DNA of 44,509 nt from Chloroflexota bacterium (GCA_029558955.1 JAKQCW010000029.1:1-44509), one strand, 5' to 3'. Shown: positions 13,128 through 21,577, numbered from the stretch's first letter. Numbers and translations: made by a program. The notes: a model not told the origin generated them from the sequence alone.

Positions 13128-15830
13128 CTACTTGCTGTTGTGCTTCAGCGCAGCGTGCGCCGCCGCCAGGCGGGCAATCGGCACGCGGAAGGGGGAGCAG
13201 GAGACGTAGTCCAGCCCCAGCCGGTGGCACAGGTCGATGGACTGCGGATCGCCGCCGTGCTCGCCGCAGATGCCGATCTCCAGGTCGGGGCGGGTGGCGC
13301 GGCCGGCCTTGGTGGCCACGTCCATCAGCGCGCCCACGCCCGCCTCGTCGATGGTGGCGAAGGGGTTCTCCGGCAGGATCTTCTTGTCGATGTATTCCAG
13401 CAGGAAGCCCTTCTCCGCGTCATCGCGCGAGATGCCGAAGGTCATCTGGGTCAGGTCGTTGGTGCCGAAGGAGAAGAACTGCGCCATCTCGGCGATCTGG
13501 CCGGCGGTCAGCGCCGCGCGCGGGATCTCGATCATGGTGCCGAACTGGTAGTCGATCTCGATCCCCTTCTCAGCCATGACCGCCTTGGCCTCGGCCTCCA
13601 GCGCCGACTGCTGCACCTTCAGCTCGTTGATATGCGCGGTCAGCGGGATCATGATCTTGGGGTGTACATCCACGCCGTCGCGGGTGCAGTCACAGGCGGC
13701 CTCGATGATCGCGCGCACCTGCATGCGGGTCAGCGCGGGCAGGTGGATGCCCAGGCGCACGCCGCGCAGTCCCAGCATGGGGTTGGCCTCGTGCATGGCC
13801 TGCACCGCCGACAGCAGCGCTTCCTTCTCCGCCAGCTCAGCCGAACCGGGGGCGGTCAGGCGCAGCTCCGTCACGCGCACCAGCAGCTCTTCCTGCGAGG
13901 GGAGGAACTCGTGCATGGGCGGGTCGATCAGGCGAATGGTGACCGGCAGGCCGTCCATGGCGCGGAAGAGGCCGTCGAAGTCCTCGCGCTGGAAGGGGAG
14001 CAGCACGGCCAGGGCCGCATCGCGCTCCGCCTCGCTCTTGGCCAGGATCATCTTCTGCACGGTGGGCAGACGGTGGGTCTCGAAGAACATGTGCTCGGTG
14101 CGGGTCAGGCCGATGCCCTCGGCGCCGAAGCGGCGGGCGCGCTGGGCATCCACCGGGTAGTCGGCGTTGGCCCAGACGCCCAGGGTGCGCATCTCGTCGG
14201 CCCAGCCCAGCAGCTTGAGCAGGTAAGGATCGTCGATGTCGGGGGCCTTGGTGTCGATCTGGCTGGCGAAGATCTCGCCTGTGGTGCCGTCCAGCGAGAA
14301 CCAGTCGCCCTCGCGGTAGACCACGCCGTTGACCGTGGCCTTGCGCTCCTCGACGTTGACTTCCATCGCGGCCACGCCCACCACGGCCGGGATGCCGAAC
14401 TGGCGGGCCACCAGGGCGGCGTGGCTGGTGCGGCCGCCGCGGCTGGTGAGGATACCCTTGGCCGCCAACATGCCATGCACGTCGTTGGGGGTCGTCTCCG
14501 GGCGCACCATGATGACGGCCTTGCCATCTTCCTTGGCCCAGCGCTCGGCGGTGTCGGCGTCGAAGGTGACCTGGCCCACGGCCGCGCCGGGCGAGACGTT
14601 GAGGCCGATGGCCACCAGCTCGCCGCGGCCGGTGGCCGCCTTCTTGGAGTTCACGTCGAACTGGGGATGCAGGTAGAAGTCCACGTCCCACGGCTGGACC
14701 CGCGTGACCGCCTCGGTCTTGCTGATCAGCCCCTCATCGGCCATGTCCACAGCGATGCGGATGGCGGCCTGGGCGGTGCGCTTGGCGTTGCGGGTCTGGA
14801 GGATCCAGAGGGTGCCGCGCTCGACGGTGAACTCGATGTCCTGCGTCTCGCGGTAGTAGTTCTCCAGTTGGTGGCAGATGGCCTCGAGCTGCTCGTACAT
14901 GAGAGGCATGAGGGTCTTCATGTCGCTCATGTGCAGCGTCTGGCGGGTGCCGGAAACCACGTCCTCGCCCTGGGCGTTGATCAGGAAGTCGCCCTCGATC
15001 TCAGGGGTGCCGTCGGAGACATTGCGGGTGGTCAGCACGCCGGTGCCGCTGTCATCGCCCATGTTGCCGAAGACCATGGTGCAGATGTTGACGCCGGTGC
15101 CCAGATCGTGGGCGATCTTGGAGGCGTTGCGATAGTCGAAGGCGCGCTTGCCGTTCCAGGACTTGAAGACGGCCTCGGTGGCCAGCTTGAGCTGCTGATA
15201 GGGGTCGCTGGGGAAATCCTGGCCGGTGTGTTGCTTGACGATCTGCTTGAACTGGCCGGTGATCTCCTTCAGGTCAGCCACGCTCAGGTCAGAGTCGCTG
15301 GCGACGCCGGCCTTGTGGCGGTAGGTTTCCAGCACCTTCTCGAAATCGTCCTTGGGCACGTCCATCACCACCGAGCCGAACATCTGCACCAGGCGGCGGT
15401 AGGAGTCGTAGACGAATTTCTCGTTGCCGGTGAGCTGAACCATGCCGGCCACGGTCTCCTCGTTCAGGCCGATGTTGAGCACCGTGTCCATCATGCCGGG
15501 CATGGAGAACTTGGCGCCGGAGCGGCAGGAGACCAGCAGCGGGTTGCTGGGGTCGCCGAACTTCTTGCCGGTGGCGGCCTCGGTGGCCTTCATCGCGGCC
15601 AGTTCCTGCTCCCACAGCCCTTCAGGGAACTGCTCGCCGGCGGCCAGGTAGGCGTTGCAGGCTTCGGTGGTGACGGTGAAGCCGGGGGGCACCGGCAGCT
15701 TGCCGCGGATCATGTCGGCCAGGCCAGCGCCCTTGCCGCCCAGCAGCGCGCGCACGCCATCCCAACTGCCGCCAACATAACGTTCAGCTTCATCTACCTC
15801 ATTGAACAGGTAGACCCACTTGTGACTCAT
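13128..15830 (-). CDS. ppdK: Pyruvate, phosphate dikinase
   Basis: A 900-residue enzyme that interconverts pyruvate + ATP + Pi and phosphoenolpyruvate + AMP + PPi in the cytoplasm; the length is normal for the family. The N-terminal ATP-grasp domain starts with the glycine-rich GGKGAGLADM. The swivelling phosphohistidine domain has LTSRGGRTSHAALVARQFG with catalytic H470. The C-terminal TIM barrel has the PEP-site motif GICGEHGGDP with the catalytic Cys at ~855. The ATG at 15828-15830 has GAGGAG 8 nt upstream; in-frame residues further upstream are not conserved. It is a single gene with its own promoter, ended by the terminator at 13035-13070. Confidence 0.97.
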   Translation of the reverse strand: MSHKWVYLFNEVDEAERYVGGSWDGVRALLGGKGAGLADMIRGKLPVPPGFTVTTEACNAYLAAGEQFPEGLWEQELAAMKATEAATGKKFGDPSNPLLVSCRSGAKFSMPGMMDTVLNIGLNEETVAGMVQLTGNEKFVYDSYRRLVQMFGSVVMDVPKDDFEKVLETYRHKAGVASDSDLSVADLKEITGQFKQIVKQHTGQDFPSDPYQQLKLATEAVFKSWNGKRAFDYRNASKIAHDLGTGVNICTMVFGNMGDDSGTGVLTTRNVSDGTPEIEGDFLINAQGEDVVSGTRQTLHMSDMKTLMPLMYEQLEAICHQLENYYRETQDIEFTVERGTLWILQTRNAKRTAQAAIRIAVDMADEGLISKTEAVTRVQPWDVDFYLHPQFDVNSKKAATGRGELVAIGLNVSPGAAVGQVTFDADTAERWAKEDGKAVIMVRPETTPNDVHGMLAAKGILTSRGGRTSHAALVARQFGIPAVVGVAAMEVNVEERKATVNGVVYREGDWFSLDGTTGEIFASQIDTKAPDIDDPYLLKLLGWADEMRTLGVWANADYPVDAQRARRFGAEGIGLTRTEHMFFETHRLPTVQKMILAKSEAERDAALAVLLPFQREDFDGLFRAMDGLPVTIRLIDPPMHEFLPSQEELLVRVTELRLTAPGSAELAEKEALLSAVQAMHEANPMLGLRGVRLGIHLPALTRMQVRAIIEAACDCTRDGVDVHPKIMIPLTAHINELKVQQSALEAEAKAVMAEKGIEIDYQFGTMIEIPRAALTAGQIAEMAQFFSFGTNDLTQMTFGISRDDAEKGFLLEYIDKKILPENPFATIDEAGVGALMDVATKAGRATRPDLEIGICGEHGGDPQSIDLCHRLGLDYVSCSPFRVPIARLAAAHAALKHNSK

Positions 15831-15985
15831 GGTGTTGCTCCTCTGATGATCTTTTTCAGGTTGCTTTTGCCGAAATCGCCGGGCTAAGCCGGCCATTGAA
15901 CGCAACAGACTTCGATTGCCAACACTGCCGCAGGGCGGCAGCTAAACGACAGCAAACCGGCGCAAACGCCGGTTGCCAGATGTGA

Positions 15986-16013
15986 ATTATACGGCAAGGA
16001 GGGGAAAAGGCAA
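15986..16013 (-). promoter_or_regulatory. Promoter and hairpin leader of ppdK
   Basis: TTGCCT (16008-16013), 16-bp spacer, TATAAT (15986-15991) on the minus strand. The ~150-nt leader contains two hairpins (AACCGGCG/CGCCGGTT and TGCCGC/GCGGCA) that might influence expression. Confidence 0.7.
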
Positions 16014-16037
16014 GTACAGAGGGCGGAGCGGAATCTG

Positions 16038-16121
16038 GCGTAACTCGTAATGCGTAATGCGTAATGCGTAACCCGGAGTGTGTGAGGATGGGGGTGGTTT
16101 CTTGGTTGCTGTGGTTGGTCT
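16038..16121. repeat. Short heptanucleotide repeat with its flank
   Basis: GCGTAACTCG, then GTAATGC-type heptads and GTAACCCGGAG, followed by a G/T-rich tail ending near GGTTTCTTGGTTGC. Heptads and tail match the copy at 28376-28490 and the large array at 17935-18920. Confidence 0.75.
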
Positions 16122-16159
16122 TCGGACCGGGCCTGCCTGGATGGGGATGGACGTTGATT

Positions 16160-16183
16160 GCTCTGGCCGGTCTCCGACCGAGC
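16160..16183. repeat. Single copy of the GCTC...GAGC hairpin repeat
   Basis: GCTCTGGCCGGTCTCCGACC plus GAGC, identical to the 13091 copy. Confidence 0.8.
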
Positions 16184-16243
16184 CGCCCGGCGTTTTTTTG
16201 AGTCTTGAGCTGGCTGGCGACCCGGCGATTCCGAATATGGCGC

Positions 16244-16409
16244 GGAGTCGAGGCTTTAGCCAGGTCCGGCCGGCGCGAGTCGGGCGCGCCGACCCGCCTG
16301 AAGGCTCGACTCCGGTTTGGCAGCCATCAAATAGGGCGCGGAGTCGAGGCTTTAGCCGGGTCCGGCCGGCGCGAGTCGCGCGCGCCGACCCGCCTGAAGG
16401 CTCGACTCC
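16244..16409. repeat. Two complete tandem copies of the GGAGTCGAGG hairpin element
   Basis: Each ~70-bp copy (16244-16313 and 16340-16409, 96 bp apart) has a left arm GGAGTCGAGGCTTTAGCC, a GC-rich loop with CCGGCCGGCGCGAGTCG, and a complementary right arm of GACCCGCCTG plus AAGGCTCGACTCC. This is the unexpanded form of the element whose left arm is repeated 14 times at 5206-5640. No gene is seen in 15831-16465. Confidence 0.88.
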
Positions 16410-16465
16410 GGTTTGGCAGCAGCCATATTATGGAAGCGCTGCTGGCGACCTTCTCCATCCCGCGT

Positions 16466-17092
16466 CTATGCCTGGCTGCGGCGCCAGAAGCCGGCGTCGA
16501 ACAGGCTTGTGCGCAGAAGACGCTCCAGGCCGGGATCGATGACGCTCAGCCCGGCTGCATCGGCCAGGAAGGCGCGTAGTCCCCAGGCCAAGTAGCGCTC
16601 CGGCGACTGGGCCGCCGCGGCCGGCGCATAGCCCAGGTTAAACTGGCGCTGCAGCCGCCGGCCCACCTCCTCCCAGGCCGCGTTGCGGCCGGCGCCATCG
16701 CTCAGCCGCCGGCCCTCGGCTGCGCCGTCGCTGCCCAGCAGATGATCCAGCAGGTAGGCCAGCGGGTCCGCCAGCCCCGGCTCGGTCAACAGCCGCTGCG
16801 CCGCGGCCCAGGCCACTCCGTCATAGCTGCGCCGGCCCACCGGCTGCACGCCGGCCAGATACTCATGGCGCAACGGGTTGACCACGACATGGCCGCGCGG
16901 GTGGCCGATCCAGAAGTCCAGCAGCGCCAGGGGCGCGCCGGCCAGCGGCGCCAGCAGCAGCCGGCCCAGGTCCAGCGGGCTGCGCAGACGGGCTGCCTGA
17001 CTGCTGGGCAGCCGCGTCAGCGTGCCAGGCTGGATATGCACTTTTTCGCGCAGCAAGGCGCGCAGGGTCATCTGGTTTTCCGAGCTGCTCAT
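16466..17092 (-). CDS. Uncharacterised 208-residue protein
   Basis: I do not recognise a family. The protein is soluble-looking and rich in Leu, Ala and Arg, with no signal peptide. Motifs that stand out are DFWIGHPRGHVVVNPLRHEY (~60-80) and FNLGYAPAAAAQSPERYLAW; the middle is likely alpha-helical. The ATG at 17092 (MSSSENQMTLRALLREKV) was chosen because it gives a natural start, with only a weak GAGAG upstream; 22 further in-frame residues exist. It is divergent from the PspC gene, with 122 bp between them that contain a 7-bp hairpin (GGCCCTG/CAGGGCC) but no clear promoter. Confidence 0.7.
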   Translation of the reverse strand: MSSSENQMTLRALLREKVHIQPGTLTRLPSSQAARLRSPLDLGRLLLAPLAGAPLALLDFWIGHPRGHVVVNPLRHEYLAGVQPVGRRSYDGVAWAAAQRLLTEPGLADPLAYLLDHLLGSDGAAEGRRLSDGAGRNAAWEEVGRRLQRQFNLGYAPAAAAQSPERYLAWGLRAFLADAAGLSVIDPGLERLLRTSLFDAGFWRRSQA

Positions 17093-17214
17093 GGGCGACT
17101 CTCGCAACTTTTCACGATCGGCTGCGTAAAGAGGTTGAACCGACTTTTGACGGCCCAAGACCGCCGGCCCTGCCGCAGGGCCAGCGATTCTCCGTTTCGC
17201 GACGAGACCGAACT

Positions 17215-17937
17215 ATGACCGACCAAGACCAACCGATAATCGACAGCACGGCGCGTGAGATACCGACCAAAAAGCGCCTCTACCGCTCCACCACCGACCG
17301 CGCCGTGGCGGGCGTGGCCGGCGGGCTGGGGGAATTCTTCGGCGTTGACCCTGGCCTGGTGCGGGTGATCTGGCTGATCCTGAGCATCCTTACTCTGGGC
17401 ATCGCCCTGCTGATCTACGCGCTGGCGGCCTGGATTCTGCCCAAGGAGCCGCCGGAATACGCCGCCATCAAGATCACGCCGCAGGGGAACCTCTGGCCGC
17501 GGCTGAAAAGCAATCCCATGGTGCTGTGGGGCGGCTTGCTGCTGCTGGTCGGCGTGGTGCTGCTGCTCAACAACGTTGGCCTGCTGCCCTGGCGCATCGA
17601 TGCGCTCTGGCGGGGCCTGATGAGTGTGGTAGGGCCGGCGCTGTTGATTGGCCTGGGCGTCTACCTGGTGCTGGTCTTTCTGGGGCGGGCGCCCGACCTG
17701 CGCCGGGTGGCCCGCGCTGGCGGCGACCTGCGCCGGGCTGGCCACAGCCTGCCGCTGCGCCGCTCACGGCGCGATCGTCAACTGGCCGGCGTGTGCGGCG
17801 GCATCGCGGCCTATTGGGACATCGACTCGCTGGTGGTGCGCATGGCCTGGGTCGTGCTCAGCATCCTCACCGGCGGCGTGTTGGGGGCGGCGGTTTATGC
17901 AGCGGCAGTCTTTCTTGTGCCGTTGAGTGACGAGTAA
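17215..17937 (+). CDS. Double PspC-domain membrane protein
   Basis: A 240-residue membrane protein with one PspC domain at each end. Residues ~20-78 (KRLYRSTTDRAVAGVAGGLG, then a membrane segment and AAWILPKEP) and ~181-237 (RRDRQLAGVCGGIAAYWDID, then a membrane segment and FLVP) are clearly two copies of the same unit. Two more hydrophobic segments (~103-123 and ~138-157) lie between them, as in LiaI/DUF5668-type regions. PspC proteins take part in envelope-stress sensing, but no pspA or pspB gene is here. The stop codon TAA (17935-17937) is the first base triplet of the heptad array that follows. Confidence 0.88.
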   Translation: MTDQDQPIIDSTAREIPTKKRLYRSTTDRAVAGVAGGLGEFFGVDPGLVRVIWLILSILTLGIALLIYALAAWILPKEPPEYAAIKITPQGNLWPRLKSNPMVLWGGLLLLVGVVLLLNNVGLLPWRIDALWRGLMSVVGPALLIGLGVYLVLVFLGRAPDLRRVARAGGDLRRAGHSLPLRRSRRDRQLAGVCGGIAAYWDIDSLVVRMAWVVLSILTGGVLGAAVYAAAVFLVPLSDE

Positions 17938-18619
17938 TGCGTAACTCGTAACCGGAATGGTGGGAGTTGGCTTCTCGTCGTGGGAGGCTGGGCGTAACTC
18001 GTAATGCGTAATGCGTAATGCGTAACCGGAATGGTGGGAGTTGGCTTCTCGTCGTGGGAGGCTGGGGCGTGATGCGTAATGCGTAACCGGAATGGTGGGA
18101 GTTGGTTTCTCGTCGTGGGAGGCTGGGGCGTGATGCGTAATGCGTAACTCGTAACCGGAAAGGTGGGAGTTGGTTTCTCGTCGTGGGAGGCTGGGGAGTA
18201 ATGCGTAATGCGTAACCGGAATGGTGGGAGTTGGTTTCTCGTCGTGGGAGGCTGGGCGTAACTCGTAATGCGTAACCGGAATGGTGGGAGTTGGCTTCTC
18301 GTCGTGGGAGGCTGGGGCGTGATGCGTAATGCGTAATGCGTAACCGGAATGGTGGGAGTTGGTTTCTCGTCGTGGGAGGCTGGGGCGTGATGCGTAATGC
18401 GTAACTCGTAACCGGAATGGTGGGAGTTGGTTTCTCGTCGTGGGAGGCTGGGGCGTGATGCGTAATGCGTAACTCGTAACCGGAATGGTGGGAGTTGGCT
18501 TCTCGTCGTGGGAGGCTGGGGCGTGATGCGTAATGCGTAACTCGTAACCGGAATGGTGGGAGTTGGCTTCTCGTCGTGGGAGGCTGGGGAGTAATGCGTA
18601 ATGCGTAATGCGTAACCAG
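17935..18619. repeat. Heptanucleotide-based tandem array, left part (10 units)
   Basis: Ten copies of a ~37-bp block (AATGGTGGGAGTTGG, then CTTCTCGTCGTGGGAGGCTG) start near 17956, 18030, 18091, 18159, 18220, 18280, 18347, 18415, 18483 and 18551. They are joined by a variable number of heptads of three kinds: TAATGCG, TAACTCG and TGATGCG. Unit lengths cluster at 60-61, 67-68 and 74, differing by 7, so units vary by whole heptads. The array lacks stop codons in all three minus-strand frames, which creates long meaningless reading frames. Confidence 0.93.
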
Positions 18620-18920
18620 AGAACTCTTCCATAATACCAAGTCATCTCCGGGTTACGAGTTACTCGTTACTCGTTACGCATCACGCATCACCAGAAACCT
18701 CTTCCATAATACCAAACCATCTCCGGGTTACGAGTTACTCGTTACTCGTTACGCATCACGCATCACGCATCACCAGAAACCTCTCCCATAATACCAAACC
18801 ATCTCCGGGTTACGAGTTACTCGTTACTCGTTACTCGTTACGCATCACGCATCACCAGAAACCTCTCCCATAATACCAAACCATCTCCGGGTTACTCGTT
18901 ACTCGTTACTCGTTACGCAT
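18620..18920. repeat. Heptanucleotide-based tandem array, right part (inverted, 4 units)
   Basis: Four copies of CCATAATACCAAACCATCTC (near 18629, 18704, 18786 and 18868; the first varies slightly) alternate with the heptads in the opposite sense (GTTACGAGTTACTC, GTTACGCATCACGCATCA). Spacings are 75, 82 and 82, again differing by 7. The heptads here are complementary to those in the left part, so the whole 1-kb region can fold into a large imperfect hairpin. Confidence 0.9.
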
Positions 18921-18921
18921 A

Positions 18922-18950
18922 TTGTCACTCGCACGCGCTTGAGGTATAAT
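18922..18950 (+). promoter_or_regulatory. Promoter of the YtxH gene
   Basis: TTGTCA (18922-18927), 17-bp spacer, TATAAT (18945-18950), immediately after the heptad array. Confidence 0.82.
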
Positions 18951-19006
18951 CGCCTCAGGCGTCGGGTTGGCGCCGGAATCGATCCGATGGTCATAAGGAG
19001 AGCGCA

Positions 19007-19303
19007 ATGTTTGGCACTCTGTTTCGTTTCGTAGGCGGCATCATGGTCGGCGCCTCGGTGGGCGCTGTGGCGGCGGTGTTGCTGGCGCCCAAGAGCGGCG
19101 ATCAGCTCAAGAGCGACGCCCTATCCTACTGGGATCAGATCAAACAGGCCGGCGCCGAGGCCGAGGCGCTGCGCCGGGCTGAGCTGCAGAGCAAATTCAA
19201 GAAGGCCAAGCTCAACCAGCCCTTCGAACTGGACGTCGATTATTATCCTGGCGAAAAACGGGTCGAGACCAAGTTCAAGGCCGGCGGGGCAGACTCAGCC
19301 TGA
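19007..19303 (+). CDS. YtxH-like small membrane protein
   Basis: A 98-residue protein with one N-terminal membrane segment (~8-28, GGIMVGASVGAVAAVLLAP) ending in APKSGDQLK, the glycine-rich pattern of YtxH/general-stress proteins, then a helical charged tail. Function in this family is poorly known. AAGGAG lies 7 nt before the ATG and a good promoter is upstream. Its last 9 bases overlap the end of mutM on the other strand, a tail-to-tail overlap. Confidence 0.85.
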   Translation: MFGTLFRFVGGIMVGASVGAVAAVLLAPKSGDQLKSDALSYWDQIKQAGAEAEALRRAELQSKFKKAKLNQPFELDVDYYPGEKRVETKFKAGGADSA

Positions 19304-20149
19304 TTGGACGACGGGGGGCTCGTAGCGTTGGCAGTTGGGGCAGAAGTGCGTGCTGCGCTGCCCCAGCTTGACGCGTTCGATGGCTGCGCCACAGACGGGG
19401 CAGGGCTGCCCCGCGCGCTGATAGACCTGATGACGCTGCTGAAAGCGGCCCTGCACGCCGATAGGGCGACGGTAGTTGGTCAGCGAGCTGCCGCCCAAGG
19501 AACTGCCCCCCTCGCGGATCGCCGCGGCCAGCGTCTGGCGAATCGCTGTGTGCAGACGGTTGCAGTCGGCCTGGGTCAGCGTGTTGGCCGGCCGGCGCGG
19601 ATCGATGCCCGCCTTGAAGAGCGCTTCGTCGGCGTAGATATTGCCCAGCCCCGCCACCACCCGCTGATCCAGCAACAGCGTCTTGACCGCGTTGCGCCGG
19701 CCTTGCAGGCGGAAAAACAGCTCCAGGGGGGTGAAGGTCTCGCTCAGCGGCTCCGGGCCCAACTGGGCCGTCACCTCGTCAGCCCCGTTCACCAGATAGA
19801 AGCGGCCGAACTTGCGCGCGTCGCGGTAACGCACCTGCTGCCCGTTGTCCAGCGTCAGCAGCGCGTGGACGTGGCGCTCCAGCTCCTCCTGGGCCGAGAC
19901 GACGTGCAGTTGGCCGGTCATGCGCAGATGCACCACCCAGGTGCGCCCGTTGTCCAGGGGGAAGAGCAGATACTTGCCGCGGCGATCGGTGTTGACGATC
20001 TGGCGGCCGGTTAGCTCCACGGCAAAGGCCTCCGGCGCCTTGCCATGAACCAAGCGCGGCCAGAGGATCTGCACCTCCTGCACGCGGCGGCCCACCAACA
20101 GCGGCTTCAGATCGCGGATGGTATTTTCGACTTCGGGGAGTTCAGGCAT
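19295..20149 (-). CDS. mutM: Formamidopyrimidine-DNA glycosylase (Fpg/MutM)
   Basis: A 284-residue base-excision repair enzyme that removes oxidised purines such as 8-oxoguanine and nicks the abasic site. The start MPELPEVENTIRDL gives the catalytic Pro2 and Glu3 after Met removal. The central NIYADEALF helix and the C-terminal zinc finger (CPVC...CPNC) are present. The ATG at 20149 is fixed by the catalytic N-terminus. A TACAAT box ends 6 nt before this ATG, so the message is probably leaderless. The stop codon lies inside the end of the convergent YtxH gene. Confidence 0.97.
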   Translation of the reverse strand: MPELPEVENTIRDLKPLLVGRRVQEVQILWPRLVHGKAPEAFAVELTGRQIVNTDRRGKYLLFPLDNGRTWVVHLRMTGQLHVVSAQEELERHVHALLTLDNGQQVRYRDARKFGRFYLVNGADEVTAQLGPEPLSETFTPLELFFRLQGRRNAVKTLLLDQRVVAGLGNIYADEALFKAGIDPRRPANTLTQADCNRLHTAIRQTLAAAIREGGSSLGGSSLTNYRRPIGVQGRFQQRHQVYQRAGQPCPVCGAAIERVKLGQRSTHFCPNCQRYEPPVVQSG

Positions 20150-20155
20150 GGCGAC

Positions 20156-20161
20156 ATTGTA
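20156..20161 (-). promoter_or_regulatory. -10 box of mutM, adjacent to the start codon
   Basis: TACAAT on the minus strand, 6 nt from the ATG. The -35 region is weak (TCTCGG-like at the expected distance), so this call rests on the -10 box alone. Confidence 0.45.
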
Positions 20162-20232
20162 CCGCACTTAGCGAAAAACCGAGATATCCGGGGCACTCGA
20201 TGAACCCATCATCGGCGAGCCGACCAACGAAC

Positions 20233-20266
20233 AACCGCCGCCTCTCGTTGCCGGGAGGCGGCGGTT
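20233..20266 (-). terminator. Terminator-like hairpin after the anti-sigma gene
   Basis: A 12-bp perfect stem, AACCGCCGCCTC (20233-20244) and GAGGCGGCGGTT (20255-20266), ~40 bp after the anti-sigma stop. The minus-strand tail GTTCGTT is only partly T-rich. Confidence 0.55.
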
Positions 20267-20306
20267 CGCGTGATCGATGGTGTTGGGGAGGTCCGTCAGG
20301 CGCTGA

Positions 20307-20885
20307 CTACGGCGCCCGGCTGAGCTGCCAGGCGCCGGCCATGAGCAGCACCACCAGCACTGCCAGGCCAATCTGCACGGCCAGCAACACGCCTGGCGGC
20401 AGACCCAAGAAGCCCGGCGCGGCCGCGGCGGCCTCGGTTGACGCCTTGGCGATGATCGCGGTGGGATCGCCCTGGTCAGGCGCCAGCCCGCCCAGCTCCA
20501 CCTGCACCTGCGCGGCCTGGGGGCCGGGCAGCAGCTCGGTGCGCGTCCCCACGTCTCCCAGCACCAGCACCAGCAGCATGACCGCGGCCAGCGCGGCGGC
20601 GCCCCGCAGATACGCCGGCTGCAGCCAGGCCAGCCAGCCGCGGCGTTGCTGCCGCGTGCGGCCCAGCATGGCCTCGTTCAGGGTGAAGGGGCGCGGCGCC
20701 GGCAGGCGCGGCGCTTCGGCCAGCAGCGTCTTGGTGTAGCGCAGGCTGGCCAGCGAGCCGGCCAGCCCGGCGTCGGCCGCCAGGGCCGCCTCGACCCGAC
20801 GGCGCTCGTCGGGCGTCACCTGGCCGTCCAGAAAGGAAGATAGCAGATCGTCGTCGATGGTGTTGTGGGGGGGATGGGTGGTCAT
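20307..20885 (-). CDS. Membrane anti-sigma factor (partner of the adjacent ECF sigma)
   Basis: A 192-residue protein whose N-terminus (DDDLLSSFLDGQVTPDERRR onward, ~10-60) has the helical form of anti-sigma domains, without the zinc-binding HxxxCxxC of ZAS types. Two membrane segments follow (~98-118 and ~164-184) with a ~45-residue loop outside. By position and design it should hold the ECF sigma at the membrane until a signal arrives. The ATG at 20885 fits best: 12 more in-frame residues upstream are Arg/His-rich and not domain-like. The gap to the sigma gene is 76 bp, so the two are likely one operon. Confidence 0.8.
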   Translation of the reverse strand: MTTHPPHNTIDDDLLSSFLDGQVTPDERRRVEAALAADAGLAGSLASLRYTKTLLAEAPRLPAPRPFTLNEAMLGRTRQQRRGWLAWLQPAYLRGAAALAAVMLLVLVLGDVGTRTELLPGPQAAQVQVELGGLAPDQGDPTAIIAKASTEAAAAAPGFLGLPPGVLLAVQIGLAVLVVLLMAGAWQLSRAP

Positions 20886-20961
20886 GGAATGGTGTGGTGG
20901 CTGACGATGGCGTCTCGCCACGCGCTGCGGCGACTCGCAAAATCTAAACGCTCATCTGATT

Positions 20962-21555
20962 TTAATCATCGGCTTCTAGACGGTAGCGCTTGGGCAAAAG
21001 TTCCTGTTGCTCCAGCAGAAAATCGCGCAGTTTGGCCCGCGCCCGGCTGAGCCGTGACTTGACCGTGCCCAGCGAGGTGTCCATCACCGCGGCGATCTCC
21101 TCATAGCTCAGCCCTTCCACATCGGACAGGGTCAGCACCATGCGCTGCTCGGCCGGCAACTGCTGAATCCCGGCCTGGATCACCTGGTTCAACTCCTGGC
21201 GCAGCGCGTAGGCCCCGGGCTCCTCGGCGCGGTCCACCAGCTTGCCCGCGTGCTCCGGGTCCACCGCCACATCCTCCAGCGAGCTGGCCGGCCGGCGCTG
21301 GACGTGGCGCAGTTGATCGTAGCAGGCGTTGGTGACGATGCGCAGCAGCCAGGCCTTGAACGACCCGCCCCGATACTGATTCAGGTTGCGGTAGGCCTTG
21401 ATGAAAGCTTCCTGCGCGGCGTCCTCCGCGCCCTCGGCGTTGCCCAGGATGCGATAGGCCAGGTTATAGGCCATCCCCTGGTAGGCGAGCACCAAACGGT
21501 TGAAGGCCGCCAGGTCCCCACGGCAGGCGGCGTCGATCAGGGCTTGTTCATCCAT
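20962..21555 (-). CDS. ECF-type RNA polymerase sigma factor
   Basis: A 197-residue sigma-70 family protein of the ECF group. Region 2 lies at ~10-80 (LAYRILGNAEGAEDAAQEAF, FKAWLLRIVTNACYDQLR) and region 4 at ~130-185 (LPAEQRMVLTLSDVEGLSYE, then EIAAVMDTSLGTVKSRLSRA). The ATG at 21555 (MDEQALIDAACRGD) is the natural family start; residues further upstream in frame are read from the tRNA-Leu promoter region and are not conserved. No clear ribosome site is present. It is divergent from tRNA-Leu and followed by its anti-sigma gene. Target promoters are not identified. Confidence 0.93.
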   Translation of the reverse strand: MDEQALIDAACRGDLAAFNRLVLAYQGMAYNLAYRILGNAEGAEDAAQEAFIKAYRNLNQYRGGSFKAWLLRIVTNACYDQLRHVQRRPASSLEDVAVDPEHAGKLVDRAEEPGAYALRQELNQVIQAGIQQLPAEQRMVLTLSDVEGLSYEEIAAVMDTSLGTVKSRLSRARAKLRDFLLEQQELLPKRYRLEADD

Positions 21556-21577
21556 GAAATGGGTGTAAAACGCGAAT

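Noticed and set aside
16078..16595. Plus-strand reading frames across the repeats at 16.1-16.6 kb
   Set aside because: They consist of translated repeat elements and the antisense of the 16466-17092 gene, without a ribosome site or domain.
17764..18645. Long overlapping minus-strand reading frames with repeated Thr/His/Tyr-rich peptides (THYALRIT, PTIPVT)
   Set aside because: They arise because the heptad array has no stop codons in any of the three minus frames. All three frames stay open over the same repeat, there is no ribosome site, and the frames run into the PspC gene.
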